Shown here one piece after another: positions 41,342 to 49,338 of a stretch of DNA of 64,000 bases (the stretch's first letter is position 1; every line of letters starts with the position of its first letter). The DNA comes from Morganella morganii_D. Its GTDB lineage: Bacteria; Pseudomonadota; Gammaproteobacteria; Enterobacterales; Enterobacteriaceae. A model generated the notes under the pieces. That model saw only the letters and a program-made list of their open reading frames with translations, was not told where the DNA came from and did not search any database. The stretch lies in assembly GCA_044772875.1 (NCBI GenBank), contig CP173058.1:2914001-2978000 (forward strand), written 5' to 3'. A program made the position numbers and the translations under genes.

Positions 41342-41467
41342 ATTACCCTTACTGAACTTAGGGCTTAATCAGCCCGCTGACAAAAAAAGATACTGTTAAT
41401 AACGGCAAAAAAACCGCAATAAGACCCCGGAGGAGAAAAAATTACCGCCGGTTGCCGTTATCATACA

Positions 41468-41508
41468 AAAATAGCAGCGGCGGATAACGTATCCGCCGCT
41501 GCTATTTT
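41468..41508. terminator. Long-stem bidirectional terminator
   Basis: An 18-bp perfect stem (AAAATAGCAGCGGCGGAT, 41468-41485 with 41491-41508) and a 5-nt loop, with a T-run leftward. It ends the ghxP transcript before yjcE. Confidence 0.88.
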
Positions 41509-41613
41509 ATCTTCTCATGCCATTAATTCGGGCAATTAATTAGTATTTTGAGACAAATCGTATAAATAAAGCGTATCGTCACCACCTGCTTCCGTTAAGC
41601 GGTGATTTATAAC

Positions 41614-42960
41614 TTAAATTGCCCAGCCACCAGCATAAAATGCCACCAGTGCAGCCGCGATAAGAACGGTACCGATATTCAGCTTACACCATTCCCCCCC
41701 GGCGATACGACCGATAACCAGTGAGGCAAAACCCAGCATAATCCCGGTCACAATGTTACCGGTCAGGACAATAAATACCGCACACAGCAGACCGGACATT
41801 GAGCCAACAAAATCACTGAAATCCAGTTTACTGACATTACTCAGCATCAGCAGGCCGACATACATCAGTGCCGGTGCCGTGGCATACGCCGGAACCAGAT
41901 AAGAGAGCGGCGAGAGGAACAGGATCAGCAGGAACAGCACCCCGACCACCGTTGCGGTCAGCCCGGTACGGCCGCCCGCTGCCGCCCCGGCAGCAGATTC
42001 GATATATACCGCAGCAGGTGCCGCACCAACAACACCGGCTACGATACTGCTGACAGAGTCTGTCGTCAGCGCTTTGCCGCCGTTAATAATCTGATTGTCT
42101 TTATCCAGCAGATTCGCCTGACCGGCGACAGCGCGGATGGTGCCTGTCGCATCAAACACCGCCGTCATCACCAGTGCCAGAACCGTCGGCAGCACCAGCG
42201 GTTTCAGTGCGCCCATGATATCCATGCTGAAGAAAAGTGACAGCCCGTCATCACCGAGAGACGGTAATTTGAAGAAGCCCTGATATTTCACGTTCGGGTC
42301 AAAAATCAGCCCGATAACTGAAATCGCGATAATCACCAGCAGTACCGCACCCGGTACTTTCAGACGTTCCAGGCCAAAAATCACCGCCAGACCTGCCAGC
42401 GCCATAATCACCGGAAAGGAGGTAAAATCACCCAGCACCACCGGCATACCCGCCCCCGGATTTTTGATCACAAGGTCAATATTAGTGGCAGCGATCAGCA
42501 ACAGGAACAGACCGATACCAATCCCTGTGCCGTGGGCAATACCCAGCGGAATATTGCGCAGGATCCACGTCCGGACGCCGGTTACGGAGATCAGGGTAAA
42601 CAGAACCCCCATCAGGAAAACTGCGCCCAGCACAACCGGGATAGGGATATTCTGGCCAATCACCATACTGAATGCGGTAAAGGCTGTCAGAGAGATAGCA
42701 CAACCGATCGCCATCGGCAGATTAGCCCACAGCCCCATCAGCAGGGAGCCGAACCCGGCCACCAGACAGGTGGCGATAAAGACTGCCGTATGCGGGAAAC
42801 CTGCCTGGCCCAGCATACCCGGCACAACAATCACGGAGTACACCATCGCCAGAAATGTGGTCAGCCCGGCCAGAATCTCACGGCGGACTGTAGTTCCGCG
42901 CTCAGTCAGTTTAAAAAATTGGTCTAATTTGCACCCGCTTTGCGGCTGTGTCGCAGACAT
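41614..42960 (-). CDS. ghxP: Guanine/hypoxanthine permease, NCS2 AzgA-like
   Basis: A 448-residue inner-membrane proton-coupled purine importer. It aligns throughout with E. coli GhxP (YjcD): RGTTVRREILAGLTTFLAMVYS at the start, MTAVFDATGTIRAVAGQANL, and AAPAAVYIESAAGAAAGGRTGL in the substrate-binding helices. The open frame reaches 43110, but ATG 42960 has AGGTGA 4-9 bp upstream and gives the family N-terminus. Three PurR boxes lie upstream. Confidence 0.93.
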   Translation of the reverse strand: MSATQPQSGCKLDQFFKLTERGTTVRREILAGLTTFLAMVYSVIVVPGMLGQAGFPHTAVFIATCLVAGFGSLLMGLWANLPMAIGCAISLTAFTAFSMVIGQNIPIPVVLGAVFLMGVLFTLISVTGVRTWILRNIPLGIAHGTGIGIGLFLLLIAATNIDLVIKNPGAGMPVVLGDFTSFPVIMALAGLAVIFGLERLKVPGAVLLVIIAISVIGLIFDPNVKYQGFFKLPSLGDDGLSLFFSMDIMGALKPLVLPTVLALVMTAVFDATGTIRAVAGQANLLDKDNQIINGGKALTTDSVSSIVAGVVGAAPAAVYIESAAGAAAGGRTGLTATVVGVLFLLILFLSPLSYLVPAYATAPALMYVGLLMLSNVSKLDFSDFVGSMSGLLCAVFIVLTGNIVTGIMLGFASLVIGRIAGGEWCKLNIGTVLIAAALVAFYAGGWAI

Positions 42961-42995
42961 GTCATCACCTGTATTAATGAATTTTGTGTCACATC

Positions 42996-43011
42996 GCGTA
43001 AACGATTGCGT
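42996..43011. promoter_or_regulatory. PurR box 1 upstream of ghxP
   Basis: Read leftward: ACGCAATCGTTTACGC, matching the PurR consensus ANGCAANCGNTTNCNT at every fixed base but the last. Confidence 0.75.
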
Positions 43012-43060
43012 TTTCAGAAAAAACCTGCCGGTTTCCGGATAAAAAAACCGGATACACATG

Positions 43061-43076
43061 ACGCAAACGTTTGGTT
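43061..43076. promoter_or_regulatory. PurR box 2 upstream of ghxP
   Basis: ACGCAAACGTTTGGTT shares all core bases of the PurR consensus (ANGCAANCGNTT) and differs in the right flank. Its centre is 65 bp from box 1. Confidence 0.7.
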
Positions 43077-43104
43077 TTTTACAGAGAAAAGATGTGATTT
43101 TTTG

Positions 43105-43120
43105 AGGCAAACGATTATCT
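43105..43120. promoter_or_regulatory. PurR box 3 upstream of ghxP
   Basis: AGGCAAACGATTATCT matches the PurR consensus at all but one fixed position. It is 44 bp from box 2 and about 90 bp upstream of the divergent M15 gene, so it could also affect that gene. Confidence 0.6.
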
Positions 43121-43209
43121 TAGGAAAAATCCTGATAATCAAGGCCAAATCCGGGAATTTTTTCACCTTTGTGCCGCTGACGGGTTATCATCATCCGTCC
43201 CGGAGCCTG

Positions 43210-44016
43210 ATGACGGAATTTATGATGAAACCGACTGCTTTTCTTCTCTCAGTGAGCCTGCTCTGTTCTGCTTTACCGGCAGCACAGGCGGCGATCACTC
43301 CGCTCAGCCCGGACACCTGCCGTGCCATGACAACTCTCAGCATCATCACACCGGAAAACCCGGTCCCCTGTGAACGGCTGGTCAATATGAATGTCCGGTT
43401 TATCACATTTGAGGGTGAAACCCGTACCGGAACCATTACTGTCGCCGATATTATTGCCCCTGAAACCGGGGCACTGTTTGACGATTTATACCGGCAGAAA
43501 TTTCCGCTGCACAGTGTGCTGCCGATAGAAACATTCGGCGGTGATGATGAAGCATCCATGGCCGCCAATAATACCTCTGCATTTAACGGCCGCCGCCAGG
43601 CAAGTCAGAACGCCTGGTCAAAACATGCTTACGGCATGGCAGTGGATATTAATCCGCAGCAAAACCCTTACCGCTTCCGCGATAAAAACGGCAGTGTGAC
43701 CATCAGTCCGCCGCAATCCGCCGCTGCACTGACAAACAGAGAAGCCATTCGTGACGGTAAAATGGAAACCGTGCTGCCGCTGGTCTTCAGCCATGGTTTT
43801 CTCCGCTGGGGCGGAGAATGGAAAAATCCGGTGGATTATCAGCATGCGGAGATCGGCAGTTTTACCTTTATCAACCATCTGTTGTCTCTGCCGCTGCCGG
43901 ACGCACAGGCGGAATACAGTGCCTATGCCGCCCGCTACCGTGACTGTTTCAGCAAAAGCAAAACCACAGACGAGCTGCTGCGCGCCCGGCAGTGCGCTAA
44001 AAAAGTGCTGCGCTGA
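43210..44016 (+). CDS. Exported M15-family D-Ala-D-Ala/LD-peptidase-like protein
   Basis: A 268-residue periplasmic protein: a signal peptide (FLLSVSLLCSALPAAQA) and a VanY/M15_4-type zinc peptidase domain. The motif HAYGMAVDIN supplies His139 and Asp146; the GFLRWGGEW segment and YQHAE supply the remaining acid and His. NNTSAFNGR is also typical. It probably trims peptidoglycan stem peptides. The start could be 43210, 43222 or 43225, all ATG; GGAG precedes the first by 4 bp. Confidence 0.8.
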   Translation: MTEFMMKPTAFLLSVSLLCSALPAAQAAITPLSPDTCRAMTTLSIITPENPVPCERLVNMNVRFITFEGETRTGTITVADIIAPETGALFDDLYRQKFPLHSVLPIETFGGDDEASMAANNTSAFNGRRQASQNAWSKHAYGMAVDINPQQNPYRFRDKNGSVTISPPQSAAALTNREAIRDGKMETVLPLVFSHGFLRWGGEWKNPVDYQHAEIGSFTFINHLLSLPLPDAQAEYSAYAARYRDCFSKSKTTDELLRARQCAKKVLR

Positions 44017-44022
44017 CAGTTG

Positions 44023-44772
44023 TCAGTGAACCAGATTGCTGATCAGCAGTGTCAGCCCGGCCAGCAGGATCACCATATTCAGGAAACGGAAAAATGCCTC
44101 TTTCGGGATACGCATCGTGATATGCCGCCCGGAAACAATTCCCGCCACCATGGCGGGCAGGAACAGCAGCGCGGTAATGGCAATTTCGCTGTTCCAATAA
44201 ATCCCCATAATCAGGAAAATAATAACACGGGTTAATGTACTGAAGCCGATCAGAGTGGTCTGCGTGATCCGGAAACGGTTTTTATCCTCAATCCGCCCGG
44301 CAAAATAGATGGCATAGACAAATCCGCCTGCCCCGAACAACGCACTCAGAATGCCGCCGCCGATACCAAACGGAATAATGTATTTCTGCGGATAGTGCCG
44401 CACGGCCTTCCTGATAAAGAGGGAATAAAGTGCATAAAGAACAATAAAGGCTCCGAGGAATACCGCCAGCAGATCAGGATGTGTTTTCAGCAGAATTACA
44501 GCACCAATCAGGCTGCCGCCTATCATCAGCGGTACCATCCACTTCAGTTCGGCAAAATCCGCTTTGCGCCCGTCGCGGGTGACGTTGATCACCGCCGCTC
44601 CCAGATCCATCAGTGCCAGCATCGGCACAATATGTGAAACCGGAATAAAGAAGGCCAGCACCGGGCTTGCGATCAGCGCAGAACCAAAGCCGACCATACC
44701 GAAGACCAGGTAACCGAAGAAGAGAACCGTAAAACAGATGAAAAAATCTGCCCATGGCAGGGTGTAGATCAT
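44023..44772 (-). CDS. TauE/SafE (TSUP) family permease
   Basis: A 249-residue inner-membrane protein with about eight helices. It has the paired TSUP repeats (FGYLVFGMVGFGSALIASPVL, then PFGIGGGILSALFGAGGFVYA). The family exports or imports sulfur- or carbon-containing anions such as sulfite, sulfoacetate or taurine; the substrate here is unknown. I used ATG 44772, with a GAG ribosome site 8 bp upstream, rather than a GTG at 44781. It is divergent from an XRE-cupin regulator, its likely controller. Confidence 0.85.
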   Translation of the reverse strand: MIYTLPWADFFICFTVLFFGYLVFGMVGFGSALIASPVLAFFIPVSHIVPMLALMDLGAAVINVTRDGRKADFAELKWMVPLMIGGSLIGAVILLKTHPDLLAVFLGAFIVLYALYSLFIRKAVRHYPQKYIIPFGIGGGILSALFGAGGFVYAIYFAGRIEDKNRFRITQTTLIGFSTLTRVIIFLIMGIYWNSEIAITALLFLPAMVAGIVSGRHITMRIPKEAFFRFLNMVILLAGLTLLISNLVH

Positions 44773-44942
44773 GGTGAGCACTCGTTTAATGACATATGTT
44801 AATTATCACCATGCCGGATACTTTCATCTGATAACATCATGTATCAGACCTGTTTTTCCGGAAAATCACGGCTTATCGTTGTACAACAAGTGTGCAATAC
44901 TAACAGGATTTCCCTGTAAACTTCATTGGTATCAATTACATT

Positions 44943-45500
44943 ATGCTTAAAACCAGTGCCCATATCGGCCAGAAAGTAAAACTGCTGCGTCAGGCGCGTA
45001 ACCTGTCGCTCAATGATCTTTCAAAACTCTCCGGCATCTCGAAAGCCGCGCTGTCCAAACTGGAGTCCGGTGATTCCAATCCGCGTATCGATACACTGGA
45101 GGCCATTGCTGTTGCACTGCGTTTTCCGCTGGGGGATCTGTTTACCGCCAGTAATGAAGGTTATCCCCGTTACGAAAAAAATAAAGTCTTTAAAGGGGAA
45201 TATGCGGAAGATTTTAAATTCCGTGTCGGCATGGGTAATATTTCGGAAATCTGGCACCTGAAGATGATCCGCGGCGCGATTATCAACAGCCCTGCACACA
45301 GTACCGGCACCCATGAGCATATTCTTATCCATCAGGGTACGCTGATGATGCGCTTTAATGAAGATCAGACTGTGCTGCTGGAACCGGGGGATTTCTATGC
45401 TTTCTCCTGTGATATTCCCCACTCTTATATCTGCATGGAAGGCGGGCTGAGCGGCACGCTGGTTATGTCCTATTCCCATATCGGCCAGACATCGCCGTAA
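44943..45500 (+). CDS. XRE-cupin transcriptional regulator
   Basis: A 185-residue protein with an XRE helix-turn-helix (about 8-62: LRQARNLSLNDLSKLSGISKAALSKLESG) and a C-terminal cupin domain (HEHILIHQGTLMMRF; LEPGDFYAFSCDIPH). Relatives such as SutR, PuuR and ClgR-like proteins sense small ligands through the cupin. It is divergent from the TSUP permease with a 170-bp gap. Confidence 0.85.
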   Translation: MLKTSAHIGQKVKLLRQARNLSLNDLSKLSGISKAALSKLESGDSNPRIDTLEAIAVALRFPLGDLFTASNEGYPRYEKNKVFKGEYAEDFKFRVGMGNISEIWHLKMIRGAIINSPAHSTGTHEHILIHQGTLMMRFNEDQTVLLEPGDFYAFSCDIPHSYICMEGGLSGTLVMSYSHIGQTSP

Positions 45501-45510
45501 CCACAGACAA

Positions 45511-45536
45511 AAAACCGGGCAAAATCGCCCGGTTTT
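45511..45536. terminator. Bidirectional terminator between regulator and ilvN
   Basis: AAAACCGGGC/GCCCGGTTTT stem (45511-45520 with 45527-45536) between converging genes. Confidence 0.88.
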
Positions 45537-45542
45537 ATCATT

Positions 45543-45827
45543 CTACTGAATGTATTTATTCAGTTGCTCAAAGATACTGATATCTTCGTTGTATTTCACG
45601 TCCTGCACGTCTTCCAGTTTTTCCACCTGACTGACCATCTGGCTTAGCCGGTCATCCGATTTCACCAGCAGCCAGATATGGCTGTGATCCTGTCCCGGCA
45701 GCGGCAGACACAGAATGCCGTCCACATTAAACGCCCGGCGGGCAAACAGACCGCAAATGTGCGTCATAACACCGGGGTGGTTGCGGACAACCAGTTCCAG
45801 AGCGATAGGCTGATTATTTTTTTCCAT
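45543..45827 (-). CDS. ilvN: Acetohydroxyacid synthase I small subunit
   Basis: A 94-residue ACT-domain regulatory subunit conferring valine feedback control on IlvB. The core reads ELVVRNHPGVMTHICGLFARRAFNV. An ATG at 45845 overlaps the ilvB stop, but GGAGAA stands 9 bp before the ATG at 45827, and that start gives the usual length. Confidence 0.94.
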   Translation of the reverse strand: MEKNNQPIALELVVRNHPGVMTHICGLFARRAFNVDGILCLPLPGQDHSHIWLLVKSDDRLSQMVSQVEKLEDVQDVKYNEDISIFEQLNKYIQ

Positions 45828-45844
45828 GATTCTGTTCTCCGTCA

Positions 45845-47536
45845 TCAGGCTGTGACCATATCGATATTGGCATCACCCGGCAATACCATCGGCCACACTT
45901 TTTCACTGATATCGATTAATGCGTGGATCAGACACGGCCCGGGACGCTCAATCGCCGCCTGCAATGCAGCAAGCGGATCACTCTCTTTATTCAGATCACA
46001 GGTATGCAATCCGAAACCTTTAGCAATCGTAACAAAATCAGTCTGATACGGATATGCAGATGCCACAATATGTTCGTTGAACATCAGTGTCTGCTGCTGA
46101 TGAACCATCCCCAGCGCCTGGTTGTTCATCAGAATAATTTTGATATCCAGATTATGCTCGGCGGCAGTCGCCATTTCCTGGATATTCATCATAATACTGC
46201 CGTCACCGGTAAAGCAGATAATCTTGCGTGAAGGCTCTGCCAGTGCGGCACCAATCGCCGCCGGTAAGCCGAATCCCATGGTTCCGAGTCCGCCGGAAGT
46301 CAGCCACTGACGCGGACGGCATAACGGATAAGCCTGTGCCACCCACATCTGATGCTGACCGACGTCTGTGGTGATAATGGCATCATTATCCACCGCGTCC
46401 GCCACAGCGGCGATCAGCCCGAAATGACTTAACGGATCGGCTTTGTTGATCTGCTCCAGCGGGAATTCCTGTTTGATCTGCGCGATATGATTATTCCACG
46501 CCTGACGGCTGTTTACTTCGATCTGCGGCAGCAGCATGGCAAGAACTTGTCCGGCATCCGCATTGATCGCGATATCCGGCTGTTTGATCTTGCTGATCTC
46601 CGCGCGGTCGATATCCACATGAATAATTTTGGCATCCGGACAAAACTGTTCGGCCTTGCCGATAGCACGGTCGTCAAAGCGTGCCCCGACCACAATCAGC
46701 AAATCAGATTCCTGTAAAATCATGTTGGTATAACGGGCGCCGTGCATCCCTAACATCCCCAGATAGAGCGGGTGCTGCTGCGGAATAGTGCCTAACCCCA
46801 TCAGTGTCATAGTGGTCGGCAACCCCGCACGCTCAGCAAAACTCTGCACCAGCTGCTGGGACTGCGAGGCCACAATACCGCCGCCGATATACAGAATCGG
46901 GCGTTTCGCCTGATTAATCATAGCGGCAGCTTCGGTCACTTTTTCAGCATCAAACAGCGGTAACAAATCTTTCGGCATGATTGGCGGCAATTCATCAATT
47001 TCAATGATGGCTGCCTGAACATCTTTCGGCACATCCACCCAGACCGGTCCCGGACGGCCGGATTCCGCAATACGGAATGCATCGGCGATAATGCCCGGCA
47101 GATCCTGAACATTGCGCACCAGGTAGTTGTGTTTGGTGATAGGGATAGACATGCCGTAAGTGTCCACTTCCTGGAAAGCATCGGTGCCGATCATCGGTGA
47201 AGACACCTGAGCAGTGATACAAACCAGCGGAACCGAATCCAGTTTGGCATCCGCAATCGCAGTCATCAGGTTGGTTGCCCCCGGTCCGCTGGAGGAGATA
47301 CACACTGCCGCTTTGCCGGTTGTACGGGCAATCCCCTGAGCGATAAACCCCGCCCCCTGCTCGTGACGGGCGAGGATATGCCGGATCCGGCTTTTGCCCA
47401 GCGCATCATACAACGGCAACGCCGCACCGCCCGGAATACCGGATACGGAGGTGATCCCGTGCTGTTCTAACATGCGGATAATTAATTCCGCCCCCGTCAT
47501 CCGGGTTTTTGCCTGAGTCTGCTGTGAAGCTCCCAT
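45845..47536 (-). CDS. ilvB: Acetohydroxyacid synthase I large subunit
   Basis: The 563-residue ThDP enzyme condenses pyruvate with pyruvate or 2-ketobutyrate, the first step of branched-chain amino acid synthesis. The ThDP glutamate lies in ARHEQGAGFIAQG, the FAD region in GARFDDRAIGK, and the metal-binding GDGSIMMNIQEM...NNQALGMVHQQ motif is intact. It matches the ilvB isozyme and not ilvI or ilvG. The operon is ivbL-ilvB-ilvN. Confidence 0.97.
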   Translation of the reverse strand: MGASQQTQAKTRMTGAELIIRMLEQHGITSVSGIPGGAALPLYDALGKSRIRHILARHEQGAGFIAQGIARTTGKAAVCISSSGPGATNLMTAIADAKLDSVPLVCITAQVSSPMIGTDAFQEVDTYGMSIPITKHNYLVRNVQDLPGIIADAFRIAESGRPGPVWVDVPKDVQAAIIEIDELPPIMPKDLLPLFDAEKVTEAAAMINQAKRPILYIGGGIVASQSQQLVQSFAERAGLPTTMTLMGLGTIPQQHPLYLGMLGMHGARYTNMILQESDLLIVVGARFDDRAIGKAEQFCPDAKIIHVDIDRAEISKIKQPDIAINADAGQVLAMLLPQIEVNSRQAWNNHIAQIKQEFPLEQINKADPLSHFGLIAAVADAVDNDAIITTDVGQHQMWVAQAYPLCRPRQWLTSGGLGTMGFGLPAAIGAALAEPSRKIICFTGDGSIMMNIQEMATAAEHNLDIKIILMNNQALGMVHQQQTLMFNEHIVASAYPYQTDFVTIAKGFGLHTCDLNKESDPLAALQAAIERPGPCLIHALIDISEKVWPMVLPGDANIDMVTA

Positions 47537-47587
47537 AACATCATCCTTTTCTTAACAACCGGTTCAGTTTCGCGGAGCCTGACATAA

Positions 47588-47619
47588 AAAAACCCCGCTC
47601 GGTTTACGCCGGCGGGGTT
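47588..47619 (-). terminator. ilvBN attenuator terminator
   Basis: Read leftward, AACCCCGC/GCGGGGTT stem (47612-47619 with 47591-47598) followed by TTTTTTT, between ivbL and ilvB. It should form when valine/leucine codons in the leader are read quickly. Confidence 0.88.
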
Positions 47620-47646
47620 AGTGATCCTGTTGCTGATCCCTGCCCG

Positions 47647-47754
47647 TTACGGCGCACTGCCGACGACCACCACCACTACCACACGCACGACGACAACCGC
47701 GTCTGATAGCGCGGTTGTTAGTAGTACGTTTTGCGGACGGGTGAATGGTTTCAC
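47647..47754 (-). CDS. ivbL: ilvBN operon leader peptide
   Basis: A 35-codon frame starting at GTG (47754): MKPFTRPQNVLLTTALSDA, then VVVV-R-VVVVVVV-GSAP. Twelve valine and three leucine codons act as the sensor, and the ending VVGSAP resembles E. coli IvbL (VVGNAP). GAGAGA lies about 6 bp upstream. Translation speed decides between the antiterminator and the hairpin downstream. Confidence 0.9.
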   Translation of the reverse strand: MKPFTRPQNVLLTTALSDAVVVVRVVVVVVVGSAP

Positions 47755-47870
47755 GGGGTATCTCTCAACAGTAAATCGTGTCTGAATAAATTCGGTTCGT
47801 ACTTTAAAAAAACATAAGAATGAAATCTGTACAAGCCTTTTTTCATTTATTTTTTATAAAGCGGTTAAAA

Positions 47871-47886
47871 TGTGATCATCATCACT
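47871..47886 (-). promoter_or_regulatory. CRP site upstream of ivbL-ilvBN
   Basis: TGTGATCATCATCACT has the TGTGA-N6-TCAC(A) pattern. It is 117-132 bp before the ivbL start; E. coli ilvBN is CRP-activated from a similar upstream position. Confidence 0.7.
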
Positions 47887-48290
47887 GATAAATCACTGAC
47901 ATAAAACTCAAAAACAGATAATCAATTGATTTATAATCAGATATTAAAATATTCAATTTACTGCTTCAGCGTGAAATAGCACTATTACACGGGAAAAACA
48001 GCGATAAAAAAGGGATAAATAACTATTATCCGGAGCTATAAAAGTTAATTTACTGAAACAGAAGAAGAATATATTGCAGCAAAATCACCGGAAACAGCAC
48101 CTGTTCACATTATCGCTGTCAGTCACTAAAAATAATTTTTTTATCAGTTTTATTACTCAGTGCGATAAAAAACAGGATTTATTCAAGTACCGAGCCGATT
48201 AACAGAACACGTTAAAATGTGATTATTTGGTTAAAAACAACCTGGTGAGTTACATTAAAATTACAAATACAGCTAAAACAGACGTTTTTA

Positions 48291-48312
48291 CGTGATACTT
48301 ATCACATATAAT
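48291..48312 (+). promoter_or_regulatory. CRP-like site overlapping a TATAAT element
   Basis: CGTGATACTTATCACA (48291-48306; GTGA-N6-TCAC) abuts TATAAT (48307-48312). A site this close to the -10 would repress rather than activate. No clear -35 is seen. Confidence 0.4.
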
Positions 48313-48318
48313 TACTAC

Positions 48319-48450
48319 TGTGATTGTCACGTTTCAGGTTTACCGATAAAACGTAATCCGACACATGCTCTTTAAGCCTCTTATCATATTTTAATAAAAA
48401 ATTTAGCTCATAACTTATTGATACCCAATGATTTCATTGGGTATTCCTTT
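48319..48450 (+). ncRNA. Candidate small RNA A
   Basis: About 130 nt run from the TATAAT at 48307-48312 to a hairpin ATACCCAATG-ATTT-CATTGGGTAT (48421-48444) followed by TCCTTT. It contains no likely reading frame. The weak T-run and missing -35 keep confidence low. Confidence 0.3.
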
Positions 48451-48499
48451 AAAAAAGAGTAAACACATATCCGATTACGATAGCCATTTATAATAAAAA

Positions 48500-48656
48500 T
48501 ACCCGTTATGATAAAAAATCAGACGAAAAGGATAAAAACAGGACTTATAAAAACATAAGCTGCACTGCCTGTTAACCCCGGGCAATCTCATGTGTTCATC
48601 CAACGGCATGAGACATCACCCCTTACTGTCATCCGATTGTAAGGGGTATTTTTTTA
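48500..48656 (+). ncRNA. Candidate small RNA B with two hairpins
   Basis: A perfect TATAAT lies at 48489-48494. Downstream are a TCTCATG/CATGAGA hairpin (48586-48592 with 48607-48613, 14-nt loop) and a strong terminator, ACCCCTTAC/GTAAGGGGT (48618-48626 with 48639-48647), followed by ATTTTTTTA. Both loops contain TCATCC, complementary to GGATGA as found around ribosome sites. No gene precedes the terminator, so it must end something non-coding. I do not recognise a known RNA family. Confidence 0.45.
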
Positions 48657-48870
48657 TCACTGACTATGCAGAACTACGCAGAAAAATAATTTTTCCTTAT
48701 TTATTCTGAGCTGATAACACCTTATTTTCATCTGTGATATTTCAGCAAAGTACATTTCATGTTTCATATGCAGACGATATGCATGAAAAAATAAGATTAA
48801 GATTAATCATTATTTCGCTTTCCGGATAAAAAAATACATTTAACACTCAGTTAAAAACAAGGAGTGTTAC

Positions 48871-49338
48871 ATGTTAAAAGTTTATATCTGGCTGCCGGAA
48901 GGAAAATATATCGGACATGCATCTCTTTCGTTTCAGGGAAACTACGTCAGTTTCTGGCCAAAAGACAGTGCGGGAAAAAAAGATCTGAAAATTAAATCCA
49001 ATAGTCACCCCGGCGCCTTTATGGGCGCTTTAAAGGAAGACATTGAAAATGAAGGCAACAGACAACCCCGGGTTGTCACTATTAATGAAATCAATGAAGA
49101 AAAACTCGCATTTCATATCGCAGAACTAATGAGTAACACACCGAGATATCAGCTGGCCCGCAATAACTGCTCTCATATTGTTGCTGAATGCCTGACTGTT
49201 GCCTGTGATAAAAAACCCGGTTTTACACCATCAGCCAGTAATTATTCCAAATATTTAGGTTCAACTCTGGGTAGAGGGATCTGGACACCTCATGATATCT
49301 TACGGTATGCACAGGAACTCTCGGTAAATATAGTATGA
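48871..49338 (+). CDS. Putative papain-like (permuted NlpC/P60 or RID-like) cysteine enzyme
   Basis: The 155-residue protein has no signal peptide. An N-terminal IGHASLSF motif (His16) is followed by YVSFWP, and Cys100 lies in LARNNCSHIVAECL. A His early and an N-C-x-H later is the order of circularly permuted papain-like folds (LRAT, DUF4105 and MARTX RID groups), whose members are peptidases, amidases or acyltransferases. The assignment rests on motifs only. AAGGAG stands 8 bp before the ATG. It is coupled to the next gene by an ATGA overlap, so the two products should work together. Confidence 0.5.
   Translation: MLKVYIWLPEGKYIGHASLSFQGNYVSFWPKDSAGKKDLKIKSNSHPGAFMGALKEDIENEGNRQPRVVTINEINEEKLAFHIAELMSNTPRYQLARNNCSHIVAECLTVACDKKPGFTPSASNYSKYLGSTLGRGIWTPHDILRYAQELSVNIV

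Larger units (their letters stand above)
47755..48870. other. 1.1-kb AT-rich intergenic region
   Basis: No protein-coding gene is recognised. The left 130 bp are the ivbL promoter region. The rest is clearly more AT-rich than the flanking genes and carries two plus-strand hairpins with T-rich tails and promoter-like TATAAT elements, listed as candidate RNAs. Confidence 0.6.
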
